Below, piece after piece: positions 19,665 to 31,241 of a DNA stretch of 64,000 nucleotides. Within the stretch, counting starts at the first letter, position 1. Every line of letters begins with the position of its first letter. Source of the DNA: Candidatus Tectimicrobiota bacterium (lineage in GTDB: Bacteria > JACPUC01); the NCBI GenBank assembly GCA_016192455.1, contig JACPUC010000015.1:35923-99922 (forward strand). The letters run 5' to 3'. A program made the position numbers and the translations under genes. The notes under the pieces are model-generated. The model had not been told where the DNA came from. It made no database searches and saw nothing but the letters and a program-made list of their open reading frames with translations.

Positions 19665-20696
19665 GTGTCGTGCAGCCTGAGGAGGGCGAGGGAGCCCTCG
19701 AGGAGCACCCTGATGGGTGGGCCAGACGAACTCGCGCAGCTCTTCCGGGGCCTTGCCGGGCGCAGGGAGAGCGAGGCGCCGCTCGCCCCGCACAGCTCGT
19801 TCGGCATCGGCGGCCCGGCCGACCTCCTGCTCTTGCCGCCAAACGTGGCGGCGCTGCGGGAGGCGGCGGCGCTGGCGCGGGAGCATGGGGTGGCGCTGGT
19901 GGTCCTCGGCGCGGGGACGAATGTCCTCGTCTCCGATGCGGGGGTGCGCGGCGTGGTGCTGAGCTTGAAAGACGGGTTCCAGGAGCTGGGCATCCAGGCG
20001 GGCAACGGGGGGGGCGGCCGCCATGCGGAGGGCGGAGCCGAGGTGGTCGTGCGGGCCGAGGCCGGGGTGAAGCAGGCACGACTGGCCCGCTTTGCCCAGC
20101 AGCATGGATTGGCTGGGGCGGAGTTCATGATCGGCATTCCGGGGACGGTTGGCGGGGCGGTACGCATGAACGCCGGCACGCGCGCCGCCTGCACCGCCGA
20201 CATTCTCCTCGATGCCGAGGTGCTGCTGCCCGATGGTCGCCTCGCCACCCTGAGCCGGGAAGAGATCGACCTCTCGTACCGCGCTTCGGCGCTTCCCGCG
20301 GAGGCGATCGTCGTGGCGGCGCGCTTCCGGCTCGTGCGGGACGACCCGACGCGCATCGCGGAGCGCATGGCGGCGGACAGCGCTAGGCGCAAGGCCACCC
20401 AGCCCCTGGCGTGCCGCAGTGCCGGTTCCTTCTTCAAGAATCCGCCCGGCACGAGCGCCGGTTGGTTGATCGATGCGGCGGGCCTGAAGGAGTCGGCGGT
20501 GGGGGATGCCCGCGTCTCCCGCAGGCATGCCAACTTCCTCATCAACGTTGGCCAGGCGCGGGCCCGCGACGTGGTGGCCCTCATGCGGCAGGTGCAGCAC
20601 AGCGTCGCGTGCCGCTGGGACGTCTGGCTCACCCCCGAGGTGACGATGGTGGGGGACGAGCACGCGGCGCACGAACCAGAGGAGGAGGCAGGTTGA
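19665..20696 (+). CDS. murB: UDP-N-acetylenolpyruvoylglucosamine reductase MurB
   Basis: 343 residues from GTG 19665. A GAGGAG site that overlaps the murC stop precedes it; the frame is also open from ATG 19611. It is an FAD-dependent type I MurB. Visible motifs are APHSSFGIGGPADLLLLP, the FAD-binding VVLGAGTNVLVSDAGVRGVV, EFMIGIPGTVGGAVRMNAG, SYRASALP, and the active-site serine loop CRSAGSFFKNPPGTSAGWLI. A Gly-rich insertion (AGNGGGGRHAEGGAE) sits in the FAD domain. It reduces UDP-GlcNAc-enolpyruvate to UDP-MurNAc with NADPH. Its stop overlaps the ftsQ TTG start. Confidence 0.93.
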   Translation: MSCSLRRAREPSRSTLMGGPDELAQLFRGLAGRRESEAPLAPHSSFGIGGPADLLLLPPNVAALREAAALAREHGVALVVLGAGTNVLVSDAGVRGVVLSLKDGFQELGIQAGNGGGGRHAEGGAEVVVRAEAGVKQARLARFAQQHGLAGAEFMIGIPGTVGGAVRMNAGTRAACTADILLDAEVLLPDGRLATLSREEIDLSYRASALPAEAIVVAARFRLVRDDPTRIAERMAADSARRKATQPLACRSAGSFFKNPPGTSAGWLIDAAGLKESAVGDARVSRRHANFLINVGQARARDVVALMRQVQHSVACRWDVWLTPEVTMVGDEHAAHEPEEEAG

Positions 20697-21490
20697 ACGC
20701 ACCCGAGGCGCCCATGCCGTTTCGACCCAAGGTGCTCTCCAGCCGCCACAGTGTGGAGCGGGGACGACGCCTGGCGCGCACCGTGTACCGCGGAGCGATG
20801 TTCAGCGCCGTGGCCGTCCTCGGCGTGCTCGGCTACCAGGCGGCCGTCTCCTCCTCGCTCCTGACGGTGACCGAGGTGATCCTCGAGGAGGTGCAGCGGG
20901 CGCCGTCGGAAGAGCTGCTGCGGCTGGTCCAGGTGCCGCGCACCGCGAACATCCTGCGCGTCGATACGCAAGGCATTGCCGACCGCGTGGCCAGCCACGC
21001 GTGGGTGGAGGATGCCTCGGTGATACGCCGCTTCCCCCACGCCCTGATCGTGCGGGTGAAGGAGCGGGTGCCGATCGCCGTCCTGCAGGGGAACCAGGCG
21101 GTGCTCCTGGATCGCTACGGCGTCATTTTGGGACCGGCCGATGCCGGCGCCCGGCGCGATTTCGTGGCGCTCAGCGGCGGCAGGGAGGGGGTGCTGCGCC
21201 CCGGGGCGGTTGTCGGCCAGCCGCTGCGTACGGCGCTCGAGGTGCTGCAAACCCTGCGGCGGGAGCACGCCTTTGCAGGAATGCGGATCAGTCGACTGCA
21301 CGTCGTGGACGAGGGGTCCCTCGAAGTGCATCTCCAACCCAATAGCCTCATCGTGGTGCTGCGGGGCGAAGACCTCGCGTCGCAGCTCGCCCGCTTCGAT
21401 GCAGTGGCGGCATCCTTTGGACCAGCGCTCCCATCGCGGCTCAGGATCGACGTCTCCTTTGTCGGCCAGGCGGTGGTGCGCTCGCTCTGA
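20693..21490 (+). CDS. ftsQ: Cell division protein FtsQ
   Basis: 265 residues. The proposed start is TTG 20693 in a TTGA overlap with murB behind GAGGAGG; ATG 20714 is the alternative. A basic N-terminus, one membrane segment (AMFSAVAVLGVLGYQAAV), then a POTRA domain (LLTVTEVILEEVQRAPSEEL to WVEDASVIRRFPHALIVRVK) and the FtsQ-type beta domain ending in VVLRGEDLASQLARFDAVA. FtsQ bridges the cytoplasmic Z-ring proteins and the FtsL/B-FtsWI complex. Its position between murB and ftsA supports the name. Confidence 0.9.
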   Translation: MNAPEAPMPFRPKVLSSRHSVERGRRLARTVYRGAMFSAVAVLGVLGYQAAVSSSLLTVTEVILEEVQRAPSEELLRLVQVPRTANILRVDTQGIADRVASHAWVEDASVIRRFPHALIVRVKERVPIAVLQGNQAVLLDRYGVILGPADAGARRDFVALSGGREGVLRPGAVVGQPLRTALEVLQTLRREHAFAGMRISRLHVVDEGSLEVHLQPNSLIVVLRGEDLASQLARFDAVAASFGPALPSRLRIDVSFVGQAVVRSL

Positions 21491-21507
21491 TGCAGGTGGG
21501 AGGGTTC

Positions 21508-22740
21508 ATGGCACGGAACGGCACCATCTACGCGGGGCTCGACATCGGCACGACGAAAGTCTGCTGCGTCATTGCCCAGGTTGACCACGATGGTCAAGTC
21601 GAGATCGTTGGCATCGGCACCCACCCCTCGAAGGGGATGCGCAAGGGAGTGGTGGTCAACATCGAGGGCACCCTCGAGTCGATCCAGGCGGCGGTGCAGG
21701 AGGCCGAGCTGATGGCCGGCAGCACGGTCACCTCGGTCTACGTGGGGATGTCGGGGAGCCACATCCAGGGCTTCAACAGCCACGGCATCATCGCCATCAA
21801 GCACCACGAGGTCACCGAGGTCGATGTGGCGCGGGTCATCGATGCCGCCAAGGCGGTCGCCATGCCGCTGGATCGCGAGATCATCCATGTGCTGCCGCAG
21901 GAGTTCATCATCGACGACCAGGACGGCATCAAGGACCCCCTCGGCATGGCCGGGGTGCGACTCGAGGCCAAGGTGCACATCGTCTCCGGCGCCATCACGG
22001 CGGTGCAGAACATGCTGCGCGCCGTGCGCCGGGCCAACCTCGAGGTGACCGACATCGCCTTGGAGCAACTGGCCTCGAGCGAGGCCGTGCTGACGCCCGA
22101 CGAGAAGGAGCTCGGCGTCTGCATGCTCGACATCGGCGGCGGCACCACTGACATCGCCATCTTCTGCGAGGATGCCATCAAGCACACCGCCGTGGTGGGG
22201 CTGGGCGGCTACAACGTGACCAATGACATCGCCATCGGCCTGCGCACCCCGATGATCGAGGCGGAGAAGATCAAGCGCAAGTACGGCTGCGCCTTCTCGG
22301 AGGGGGTGACGGAAGACGAGACGATCGAGGTGCCCAGCGTGGGAGGCCGGGCGCCGCGCGTCCTCTCCCGCAAGATTCTCTCGGAGATCATCGAGCCCCG
22401 CGTCGAGGAGCTCTGCGGCATCGTCAACAAGGAGATCATCAAGAGCGGCTTCTGGGAGTTCATCCCCTCCGGCGTCGTCCTCACGGGAGGGGCCAGCATC
22501 ATGGAGGGGATGGTGGAGATCGCCGAGCGCGTCTTTGATCTGCCGGTGCGCCGGGGCGTGCCGATTGGGGTGGGCGGGCTTGTCGATGTGGTGAGCAGCC
22601 CCATCTACTCCACCGCCGTCGGCCTCATTCTCTTCGGCCTGCGCGGCAAGGATCAGGGGCGCTTCTATCGGGCCGCGCAGCGTTCGCTCTCGAAGAGGGT
22701 GACGCAGCAGCTCGCGGCGTGGTTCGGCAACTTGCATTGA
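21508..22740 (+). CDS. ftsA: Cell division protein FtsA
   Basis: 410 residues from ATG 21508, with GGGAGG 6 bases upstream; an ATG at 21490 overlapping the ftsQ stop lacks such a site. Actin-fold ATPase motifs are present: [17 protein letters not shown] (phosphate 1), [13 protein letters not shown] (phosphate 2) and [13 protein letters not shown] (adenosine). [14 protein letters not shown] belongs to the SHS2-type 1C region. The end, [20 protein letters not shown], is an amphipathic helix suited to membrane targeting. FtsA tethers FtsZ to the membrane. Confidence 0.96.
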   Translation: MARNGTIYAGLDIGTTKVCCVIAQVDHDGQVEIVGIGTHPSKGMRKGVVVNIEGTLESIQAAVQEAELMAGSTVTSVYVGMSGSHIQGFNSHGIIAIKHHEVTEVDVARVIDAAKAVAMPLDREIIHVLPQEFIIDDQDGIKDPLGMAGVRLEAKVHIVSGAITAVQNMLRAVRRANLEVTDIALEQLASSEAVLTPDEKELGVCMLDIGGGTTDIAIFCEDAIKHTAVVGLGGYNVTNDIAIGLRTPMIEAEKIKRKYGCAFSEGVTEDETIEVPSVGGRAPRVLSRKILSEIIEPRVEELCGIVNKEIIKSGFWEFIPSGVVLTGGASIMEGMVEIAERVFDLPVRRGVPIGVGGLVDVVSSPIYSTAVGLILFGLRGKDQGRFYRAAQRSLSKRVTQQLAAWFGNLH

Positions 22741-22918
22741 GCGTCACGCCGGCAACGGAGGCCATGGCGGGCGGGGTGACGTCCAGACGCCTCCAGGGAG
22801 GAACGGCGCGGCTGCGGGGGAAGTCCTCGCCGCGGCGACGCGAAGGAGAGCGAGTCGCCGCCGCGCGAGTCTGAGAAGGGGTCTGGGCGACCAGCGCCGG
22901 GAAAGGGGGAGATGGGGT

Positions 22919-24073
<1,155 letters not shown>

Positions 24074-24100
24074 CAGCAACGAGGAGAAGCGGAGAGCGCA

Positions 24101-24129
24101 TTGAATTCAGCCAGGGAAGGGAACATAAT
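24101..24129 (+). promoter_or_regulatory. Putative promoter ahead of yggS-proC-yggT-divIVA
   Basis: TTGAAT (24101-24106) and CATAAT (24124-24129) are spaced by exactly 17 bases in the 149-base gap after ftsZ. It would start transcription about 90 bases before the yggS gene. It matches the vegetative consensus at four of six -35 and five of six -10 positions. Confidence 0.5.
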
Positions 24130-24222
24130 AGCCACAGCCAGGTGTCATACGAGCGGCATTGCTGAAGGCGCAACCAGGCGGAGGCATTCCCGCATGCGTG
24201 CGATGAGCAAGGAGGAGACGGC

Positions 24223-25005
24223 ATGCGCGCCCAGCCGGCGGCTCGGGAGACCTCCATTGCCGAGCGCTGGCGGTGGGTGACGGAGCGCGTGGCGGCTGCG
24301 GCGGCGCGGGTTGGCCGGCGAGCCGAGGAGGTGCGCATCATCGCGGTCACCAAGACGGTGGCCGCGCCGCGGGTCGTCGAAGCCGTCGCCGCGGGGGCGC
24401 GGGAGTTCGGAGAGAACCGGGTGCAGGAGGCGCGCGCCAAGGTGGCGGAGGCGCGCACGCTCCTTCGCCAAGGGGCGGGCGACGGCGAGGAGGCGTGGCA
24501 GGCTCCTCCCCCGGGAGCGGTGACGCCGCGGTGGCACCTCATCGGGCATCTGCAGAAGAACAAGGTGAAGCACATCTTCGACCTCTTCTGCATGGTGCAC
24601 TCGGTGGACAGCCTGGAGCTGGCGGAGGAGATCGAGCGGCGGGGTGTCGGTGCGGGTCGGGTGATGCCGATCCTCCTCGAGGTGAACATCGCGGCCCAGG
24701 CGCAGAAGTTTGGGTTGCCGGATGATGAGGTGGCGGGGGTGGCGGAGCGCGTGGGCAAGCTTGCCCACGTGCGGCTGCAGGGTCTGATGGCGATCCCCCC
24801 CCTCTCGGAGGACGCGGAGACCTCCCGCCCGTATTACGCCCAGGTGCGTCGCCTGGCGCGCGAGATAGCGGCGCTCCGTCTTCCCGGCGTCGGCATGGAT
24901 GAGCTCTCCATGGGGATGACGAACGATTTCGAGGTCGCGGTGGAAGAGGGCGCGACCATGGTGCGGATTGGCACCGCCATCTTCGGCCCCCGGCCCCTTT
25001 CCTAA
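24223..25005 (+). CDS. YggS-family pyridoxal-phosphate homeostasis protein
   Basis: 260 residues, a single TIM-barrel domain related to the N-terminus of alanine racemase. The PLP lysine lies in [18 protein letters not shown]. Other family marks are [63 protein letters not shown] and [23 protein letters not shown], which ends in the usual GTAIFG. The family binds PLP without enzyme activity and buffers PLP and amino-acid metabolism. Its place after ftsZ and before proC is common in several phyla. Confidence 0.93.
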   Translation: MRAQPAARETSIAERWRWVTERVAAAAARVGRRAEEVRIIAVTKTVAAPRVVEAVAAGAREFGENRVQEARAKVAEARTLLRQGAGDGEEAWQAPPPGAVTPRWHLIGHLQKNKVKHIFDLFCMVHSVDSLELAEEIERRGVGAGRVMPILLEVNIAAQAQKFGLPDDEVAGVAERVGKLAHVRLQGLMAIPPLSEDAETSRPYYAQVRRLAREIAALRLPGVGMDELSMGMTNDFEVAVEEGATMVRIGTAIFGPRPLS

Positions 25006-25041
25006 CCGCGGAGTTGGCGCGGGGCCTGAACACGGATACGA

Positions 25042-25893
25042 ATGACCATGCGGCCACGAATCCTGGCGTTTCTCGGCGGCGGCAACATGGGCGAGGCGAT
25101 GTTGAAGGGCCTCCTCAATGCCCGCTTCGCCGAACCGCAGCAGCTTCTCGTCGCGGACATCAATCGCCAGCGCGTCGAGTACCTGGAACGGACCTACGGC
25201 GTGCGAGGGGCGGTCAACAACCGCGAGGCGGTCGCCGAGGCGGACGTCATCATCCTGGCCGTGAAACCCCAGAATCTGCCGGAGCTGCTGCAGGACATCC
25301 GCGAGGAGCTCGATGAGACGAAGCTCGTCATCTCCATTGCCGCCGGGGTGCCCCTGCGCACGATCGAGGAGATCGTCAAGAAGGAGCTGCGCCTCATCCG
25401 CACCATGCCGAACACGCCGGCGCTGGTGCAGGAGGCCGCCACGGCGCTGGCCCGCGGCACCTTCGCTTCGGAACCGGACCTGAAGCTGGCGGAGCAGATC
25501 TTTGCCTCCGTGGGGAAGACGATCGTCATCGAAGAGAACCTCATGGATGCGGTGACCGGCCTCAGCGGCAGCGGTCCGGCCTACGTCTTCCTCCTCATTG
25601 AAGCCATGGCCGACTCGGGGGTGAAGATGGGGCTGACGCGCCAGGCTTCCCTGCTGCTGTCGGCGCAGACCGTGCTGGGCGCCGCCCGTCTGCTGCTGGA
25701 GACGAACGAGCATCCCGGCCGCCTGAAGGATATGGTCTGCTCGCCCGGCGGCACTGCCATCGTGGGTCTCCACACCCTTGAGCAGGGGGGCCTGCGAACC
25801 ACCATCATCAACGCCGTGGAAGCGGCCACGAAGCGCTCCATCGAGCTCGGCCAGCAGTACCGGGTCCAACCATCGAGCGACGCTCCACGCTAG
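25042..25893 (+). CDS. proC: Pyrroline-5-carboxylate reductase
   Basis: 283 residues. It catalyses the last step of proline synthesis, NAD(P)H-dependent reduction of 1-pyrroline-5-carboxylate. The N-terminal Rossmann loop is AFLGGGNMGEAMLKGLL. VILAVKPQNLPELLQDI, VISIAAGVPLRTIEEI and RTMPNTPALVQEAATAL follow. The C-terminal dimerisation domain has DAVTGLSGSGPAYVFLLIE (split: DAVTGLSGSG, PAYVFLLIE), MADSGVKMGLTRQ and VCSPGGTAIVGLHTLEQGG. It lies 36 bases after yggS. Confidence 0.95.
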   Translation: MTMRPRILAFLGGGNMGEAMLKGLLNARFAEPQQLLVADINRQRVEYLERTYGVRGAVNNREAVAEADVIILAVKPQNLPELLQDIREELDETKLVISIAAGVPLRTIEEIVKKELRLIRTMPNTPALVQEAATALARGTFASEPDLKLAEQIFASVGKTIVIEENLMDAVTGLSGSGPAYVFLLIEAMADSGVKMGLTRQASLLLSAQTVLGAARLLLETNEHPGRLKDMVCSPGGTAIVGLHTLEQGGLRTTIINAVEAATKRSIELGQQYRVQPSSDAPR

Positions 25894-25906
25894 GTCATGC
25901 AGCGGC

Positions 25907-26209
25907 ATGTTCATCTTCGGCTATTTCATCAGCGCCTTGGCTCGCCTCGTTGATGTGGTGCTCATGCTCTACATGCTGATCATCATTGCACGGGCCGTCA
26001 TGTCGTGGATCAACCCGGATCCCTACAACGGCGTCGTGCAGTTCGTCTATCGCACCGCTGAGCCGTCGCTGGGTGCCGTGAGGCGGAGCCTGCCGATCCG
26101 CGACCTGGGCGTCGACGTCTCGCCGATCATCGTGGTGCTCGTGGTGATGTTCCTGCGCTGGGCGCTCGTGCCATCCCTCGAGGACCTCGGCCGTCTCCTG
26201 GTTCCCTGA
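25907..26209 (+). CDS. YggT-family integral membrane protein
   Basis: 100 residues from ATG 25907. Two membrane segments (ISALARLVDVVLMLYMLIII and SPIIVVLVVMFLRWALV) flank a short loop containing SWINPDPYNGVVQFVYRTAEP, split as SWINPDPYNG and VVQFVYRTAEP. This spacing and the NP...FV.R.TEP pattern are typical of YggT/YlmG proteins, which accompany division genes and have been linked to membrane and nucleoid organisation. The divIVA start lies 53 bases downstream. Confidence 0.9.
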   Translation: MFIFGYFISALARLVDVVLMLYMLIIIARAVMSWINPDPYNGVVQFVYRTAEPSLGAVRRSLPIRDLGVDVSPIIVVLVVMFLRWALVPSLEDLGRLLVP

Positions 26210-26262
26210 TGCTCCGCCCGCTCAGCCTTTCCCCGCACCCCTCCCGGAGGAGGAAGACCACC

Positions 26263-26904
26263 ATGAGAATCACGCCGCTCGATTTGCGCCAGCAGCAGTT
26301 CAAGCGCGCGTGGCGCGGCTACGACCCGGAGGAAGTCGATGCCTTGCTCGAGGCGGCGGCCTTTGAGCTGGAGGCGCTCCTGAAGGAGCAGCAGAATCTC
26401 CAGGAGCAGTTCGCCGGGCTTGCGGACGAGCTTGCGGGGGCGCGCGCGGAGGAATCGGAGATCAAGCAGATGCTGCTGGCGGCGCACCAGGTGCGCGAAG
26501 ACCTCGTGGCGCAGGCCACGAAGGAGGCCCAGCTCCTCCTGAAGGAAGCGCGCCTGCGCGGGGATGACTTCCTGCGGCAATGCCGTGAGAAGGATCGGCG
26601 CATCACCACCAAGCTGACCGAGCTCGAGCGCCAGTACCAGACCTTTCGCGCCAGGCTCCGCGGCCTCCTCGAGACGCACCTGCAGCTCCTCGAGGAGAGC
26701 GGGCGCGATCTCGCTGCGCCTGAGCGGCGGGACACGCCGTCGTCGGAGGATGGGAACGCGCTGCCTGCCGCCCTGGTCGAGAAGGAGAAGAGAGAGGCGG
26801 CGGCGCGCCCGTCTCGAGAGGGGCGCGGCGCCCCCGCCCCCGATACCCTCGAGTTCCCTGCCTCGTCCGCGCAAGCCCTTGATGCCGAGCCGCAGCGACC
26901 ATGA
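26263..26904 (+). CDS. divIVA: DivIVA-domain coiled-coil protein
   Basis: 213 residues from ATG 26263, with GGAGGAGG upstream. It opens with the DivIVA lipid-binding region, MRITPLDLRQQQFKRAWRGY followed by DPEEVDALL. A long coiled coil (residues ~28-150) and a disordered Pro/Ala-rich tail follow. DivIVA proteins recognise negative membrane curvature and recruit partners to poles or septa. Homologues next to yggT after ftsZ occur in Gram-positive bacteria and in several other phyla. The gene symbol reflects the domain; a polar role is inferred. Confidence 0.88.
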   Translation: MRITPLDLRQQQFKRAWRGYDPEEVDALLEAAAFELEALLKEQQNLQEQFAGLADELAGARAEESEIKQMLLAAHQVREDLVAQATKEAQLLLKEARLRGDDFLRQCREKDRRITTKLTELERQYQTFRARLRGLLETHLQLLEESGRDLAAPERRDTPSSEDGNALPAALVEKEKREAAARPSREGRGAPAPDTLEFPASSAQALDAEPQRP

Positions 26905-27275
26905 GCCCGTCTGAACCGAAGTCCTCAGCCGCTGCGGACGCGGCGGCGTCCCTGCGGGGGTGGAGCTGCCGGGATGGCGAAGGCGGGGCCGCGTTCACCG
27001 TCAAGGTCCAGCCGCGCGCCGCCCGCGCGGCCTTGGGCCAGGTTCAGAACGGCGCCTTGACGCTGCGTCTCACGGCGGCGCCGGTTGAGGGGGAGGCCAA
27101 CGCGGCGTGCTGCAAGTTCCTCGCGAAAGTCCTCGGCGTCGCCGCCGGGCGCGTTCACATCCGGCGCGGGGCCGGCTCGCGCACCAAGGTCATCCAGGTT
27201 GAGGGGATCGAGGCGGCGGCCGTGCGTGCGCGCGTCGCCGCCCTCCTGGATCGGCAATCCTCCGCTCGCCGCTGA
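26901..27275 (+). CDS. DUF167/YggU-family protein
   Basis: 124 residues, starting in an ATGA overlap with divIVA. The compact alpha/beta DUF167 fold is recognisable from FTVKVQPRAARAALGQVQN, LTLRLTAAPVEGEANAACCK and FLAKVLGVAAGRVHIRRGAG-SRTKVIQVEG. The function is unknown. The family regularly follows yggT or divIVA in division-linked clusters, as here. Confidence 0.9.
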   Translation: MSPSEPKSSAAADAAASLRGWSCRDGEGGAAFTVKVQPRAARAALGQVQNGALTLRLTAAPVEGEANAACCKFLAKVLGVAAGRVHIRRGAGSRTKVIQVEGIEAAAVRARVAALLDRQSSARR

Positions 27276-27284
27276 GTCTACCCC

Positions 27285-28403
<1,119 letters not shown>

Positions 28404-28417
28404 GCGCCGTTCGGCCC

Positions 28418-28446
28418 TTGACTTTGCGGCCCCCGCCGCGTATAGT
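28418..28446 (+). promoter_or_regulatory. Promoter of the tRNA-Val/tRNA-Asp unit
   Basis: TTGACT (28418-28423) and TATAGT (28441-28446) are separated by exactly 17 bases, about 90 bases before tRNA-Val. Hexamers and spacing are near consensus, as expected for a stable-RNA promoter. Confidence 0.75.
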
Positions 28447-28534
28447 GACAATCAGGCAGGTGTCAGCGGCTGACCGCCGGGCGAGCACGTGCGGCGCGGG
28501 AGGAAGGGCAAGCTGCACGGCACATTATGACACC

Positions 28535-28609
28535 GGGCGGGTAGCTCAGCGGGAGAGCATCGGCCTTACAAGCCGGGGGTCACAGGTTCAAACCCTGTTC
28601 CGCCCACCA
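28535..28609 (+). tRNA. tRNA-Val (anticodon UAC), CCA encoded
   Basis: 75 bases including CCA. The acceptor stem GGGCGGG pairs with TCCGCCC, allowing one terminal G-U. The D stem is GCTC/GAGC. The anticodon stem TCGGC/GCCGG encloses loop CTTACAA with anticodon TAC. The T stem ACAGG/CCTGT encloses TTCAAAC. The discriminator is A. Confidence 0.95.
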
Positions 28610-28698
28610 TCCTGTCTGTTCGACACCTGAAGAAAGGTCTTGCAGCGTGCCGGCTGGTTGAGTCGGCGGCGAGGATGATTTGCGAGCGTCACGAAGCC

Positions 28699-28775
<77 letters not shown>

Positions 28776-28786
28776 TTCGAGACAGA

Positions 28787-28819
28787 GGCCGCTGGAGGCT
28801 GCTCCAGCGGCCTTTTTTT
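28787..28819 (+). terminator. Rho-independent terminator of the tRNA unit
   Basis: A perfect 11-bp stem, GGCCGCTGGAG (28787-28797) against CTCCAGCGGCC (28802-28812), has a 4-base loop and is followed by seven T residues. It lies 12 bases past the tRNA-Asp CCA. Confidence 0.93.
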
Positions 28820-29046
28820 CGTCCTGGGCTGTGGCTGTAGTGGCTGTGAGATCAAAGGGTGCGGGATGGGGCTGCCAGGTTCCGTTGGCGAGGTCTTCGA
28901 TGTGGCGCTGGACTAGGTTCACCATCGCTGCGCTGGTCCAGCGACCATGCAATCATTTCGACGCAAGCCTCGATCCACGCCGTGGAAGGTGGGCCGCGAT
29001 GTTTTTGAAAGCTTACAGAGAGGCTGTTCATACCCGTTAGCCCCCG

Positions 29047-29823
29047 CTACCAGTGCCACCTTGCCGTGTACGCCTTGCAGATGCGGTCGAGCATGGCGCG
29101 GTACTGAGCGTCGACGTCGATGCCGAGGGCGTTGTCGCGCGCCACGCTGGGCGGATGCACGTTGTCAATGAAGACGGGAACGAGCAGGACGTAGTCGTAT
29201 GCTGCTAGGTCGGTCCTTCCGGGCGGGCGACTCGGCAGCTCGCGGAACTTCTCGACGGTACGCTCTGCGTCCCGCGGCCGGTTGCGGCTCACGGCGCGTG
29301 GGAACTCATCCCACAGGGTCTCGTCGCCGGTGGACAGCCGCGGCAAGATTCGATCGGCGAAGTCCTCGGGCGGCACGAAGGGCTTCACGCGATCTGGAAC
29401 ATTGAGGACATGTTCAGCGACGCCGACAAGGACGGTCGCGATCAGGACGGCGTCGGGCTTCTTCTGATGAAGCACGCCGACAACGTCACTCAGATCGTCG
29501 TAGCGGTTGGTGCGATTGCGGTGCGCCGTAACGACGGACTTGTTCTCGACGCAGAGGCGCAACCGGCTGAGGTCCGGCTCGCCCGCATCGCCGCCGGGCT
29601 CGGCGACGACGAGGTCGAGCTTGCGCGCCCGGCCGCCGGGCGACGGGAAGTCGAGCCACTGACGGATGCTGCCACCGTCGATATCGCCCCGGAACGGCTC
29701 GCACTGTGCGCGTAGGTCGCGCAGGATGCCGCGGCTTACCGTGCCGGAGTGACCCTCGGTCCGATGGTTGTGAAAGCCTCGTGCCCTGACCTCGCGCACA
29801 ACCTCGTCAAACGGCGTGCTCAT
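29047..29823 (-). CDS. Putative type II restriction endonuclease (PD-(D/E)xK type)
   Basis: 258 residues; the start is taken at ATG 29823 (MSTPFDEVVREVRARG), 8 bases after the methyltransferase stop. Residues 68-95 fit a PD-(D/E)xK nuclease core: KLDLVV with Asp70, then, about 22 residues later, the strand LRLCVENKSV with Glu93-Asn94-Lys95. A basic segment (TAHRNRTNRYDDL) follows. ALLIATVLVGVAEH-like and YDYVLLVPVFIDNV strands complete an alpha/beta fold. Pairing with a DNA adenine methyltransferase makes a restriction role likely. I cannot name the recognition site, and the protein does not match a named enzyme family that I recognise. Confidence 0.65.
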   Translation of the reverse strand: MSTPFDEVVREVRARGFHNHRTEGHSGTVSRGILRDLRAQCEPFRGDIDGGSIRQWLDFPSPGGRARKLDLVVAEPGGDAGEPDLSRLRLCVENKSVVTAHRNRTNRYDDLSDVVGVLHQKKPDAVLIATVLVGVAEHVLNVPDRVKPFVPPEDFADRILPRLSTGDETLWDEFPRAVSRNRPRDAERTVEKFRELPSRPPGRTDLAAYDYVLLVPVFIDNVHPPSVARDNALGIDVDAQYRAMLDRICKAYTARWHW

Positions 29824-29831
29824 ACAGGACC

Positions 29832-31241
29832 TCAGGCACGGTGCTCGAAAGGCAACGCCGCTTGCAGCACCGCGGCATCGGCCCGCGCCACCGGCTGCCA
29901 GGCGGCAGCAACGTGGGCGACATCGAGGGGCACGGGCAGCCGTTGAAGCACGCGGCTCTGGAGCCGTAGGTATCCCTTGGAGGCGCGCTGGCAATTGCGC
30001 GTCAACCAGTCGTGCGCGGCTTGCGATCTCAGGTAACCCACAATGGCGTCGAGCGCCGTGGGATCCCTGGGCACGATATAGTAGACAGAATGCCGTGGTA
30101 CGATCTCACCCCGCCGATCCACCCAAAAGCGAGGTGTTTCGCCGATGTCCTTGCAGAGGATCTTTGGGCGCAGAATGTCCCGCAGCAGTGGCGTCTCGTG
30201 GAATGCATACCACGGCTTCCGCTTGACGCAGGTTCGCGACAACAGCCGGTGGCGAACCTCGTCGCGCAGCAGATAATGTCGCAAGCCCCCCAACCGCTCG
30301 AGTGGCAGCAGTCGCCCGTCAGCGTCATAGGGAATGAGCATGGCGCAACGCGGCGTGAGATCGGTCGTCGCCGGCGTCAGCTCGCGTCCGGCAATTGTTG
30401 GGTAGGCAAAGGGCCGCAGGGCTGGGTCGAGGTCGCCCGCCGCCCGCACGAAGACGCCGTCCGCGCCCGTCGCGACGCCGCAACTCAGCCGCAGGCAAAG
30501 ATCGCCGAGCGTTACGGCCGCGCGCTGCGACGCCTCACCTTCAACCACCGGCAGCCATGAGTGCCGGCCGCGTGGCAGCTTCACCGTCGCCGTCGTACCG
30601 TCCCGCCTCACGATGCGCGTGGCGCCGGGCGGCTGCTGGCACAGCACGGTGATCGTCGGATACGTCACGAGTTCGCCAAATGTGTCCTCGCGGAGGAGGC
30701 GGATTTCCTCGACCTGCCGGCGTGCCAGTAAATCGCGCAATGGGCCGGCGGTCTCGACGTAGAGGTACTTCTCCGGCGTGATGAAGACGAGCCGGCCACC
30801 CGGCGCGAGCCTTCGCAGCGCCTCCTCGAAAAAGAGCAGATAGAGATCGAACCGGCCGCGCGCTGTGGTGTAGCGCGCTCGATACCGCGCTTTCTCAGCT
30901 TCCGACAGCTCCGTGATCGGCACGTAGGGCGGGTTGCCGATGATGTAGTCGTACGTTGTGCGGTCATCCGCCAGGAAGTCGGCGTGTTTGATGCGCACGC
31001 CAGGTTGGCGCTCGAACCTTGCCCGCAGCGCCGGCAGGTGACGCGGGTCGGCCTCGATGCCGGTAATGCGCGGAACCGCAACTCGTCGCGACTCGCACCA
31101 GCGGATGACGCCGTCGATGAACTCGCCCGTCCCGCAGCCGGGGTCCAGGAGTGCGTTGTCCTCCCCAGGCTGCCGCCCACGAAACAGTAACTCGACCATC
31201 TCGTCGACGGTCGCCCGCGGCGTGGGCACGAAGCCCTTCAC
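29832..31241 (-). CDS. DNA adenine-N6 methyltransferase of a type II R-M system
   Basis: 469 residues from GTG 31241. It has a class I SAM fold with motif I in LLDPGCGTGEFIDGVI and motif IV IIGNPPYVPI, the NPPY signature of N6-adenine methyltransferases of the gamma (TaqI-like) order. A C-terminal target-recognition region of ~230 residues includes CGVATGADGVFVRA, LTPRCAMLIPYD, KRKPWYAFHE and RHSVYYIVPRD, typical of this class. It protects host DNA from the nuclease encoded just downstream on the same strand. It is a likely horizontally acquired unit beside tRNA-Asp. Confidence 0.88.
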   Translation of the reverse strand: MKGFVPTPRATVDEMVELLFRGRQPGEDNALLDPGCGTGEFIDGVIRWCESRRVAVPRITGIEADPRHLPALRARFERQPGVRIKHADFLADDRTTYDYIIGNPPYVPITELSEAEKARYRARYTTARGRFDLYLLFFEEALRRLAPGGRLVFITPEKYLYVETAGPLRDLLARRQVEEIRLLREDTFGELVTYPTITVLCQQPPGATRIVRRDGTTATVKLPRGRHSWLPVVEGEASQRAAVTLGDLCLRLSCGVATGADGVFVRAAGDLDPALRPFAYPTIAGRELTPATTDLTPRCAMLIPYDADGRLLPLERLGGLRHYLLRDEVRHRLLSRTCVKRKPWYAFHETPLLRDILRPKILCKDIGETPRFWVDRRGEIVPRHSVYYIVPRDPTALDAIVGYLRSQAAHDWLTRNCQRASKGYLRLQSRVLQRLPVPLDVAHVAAAWQPVARADAAVLQAALPFEHRA

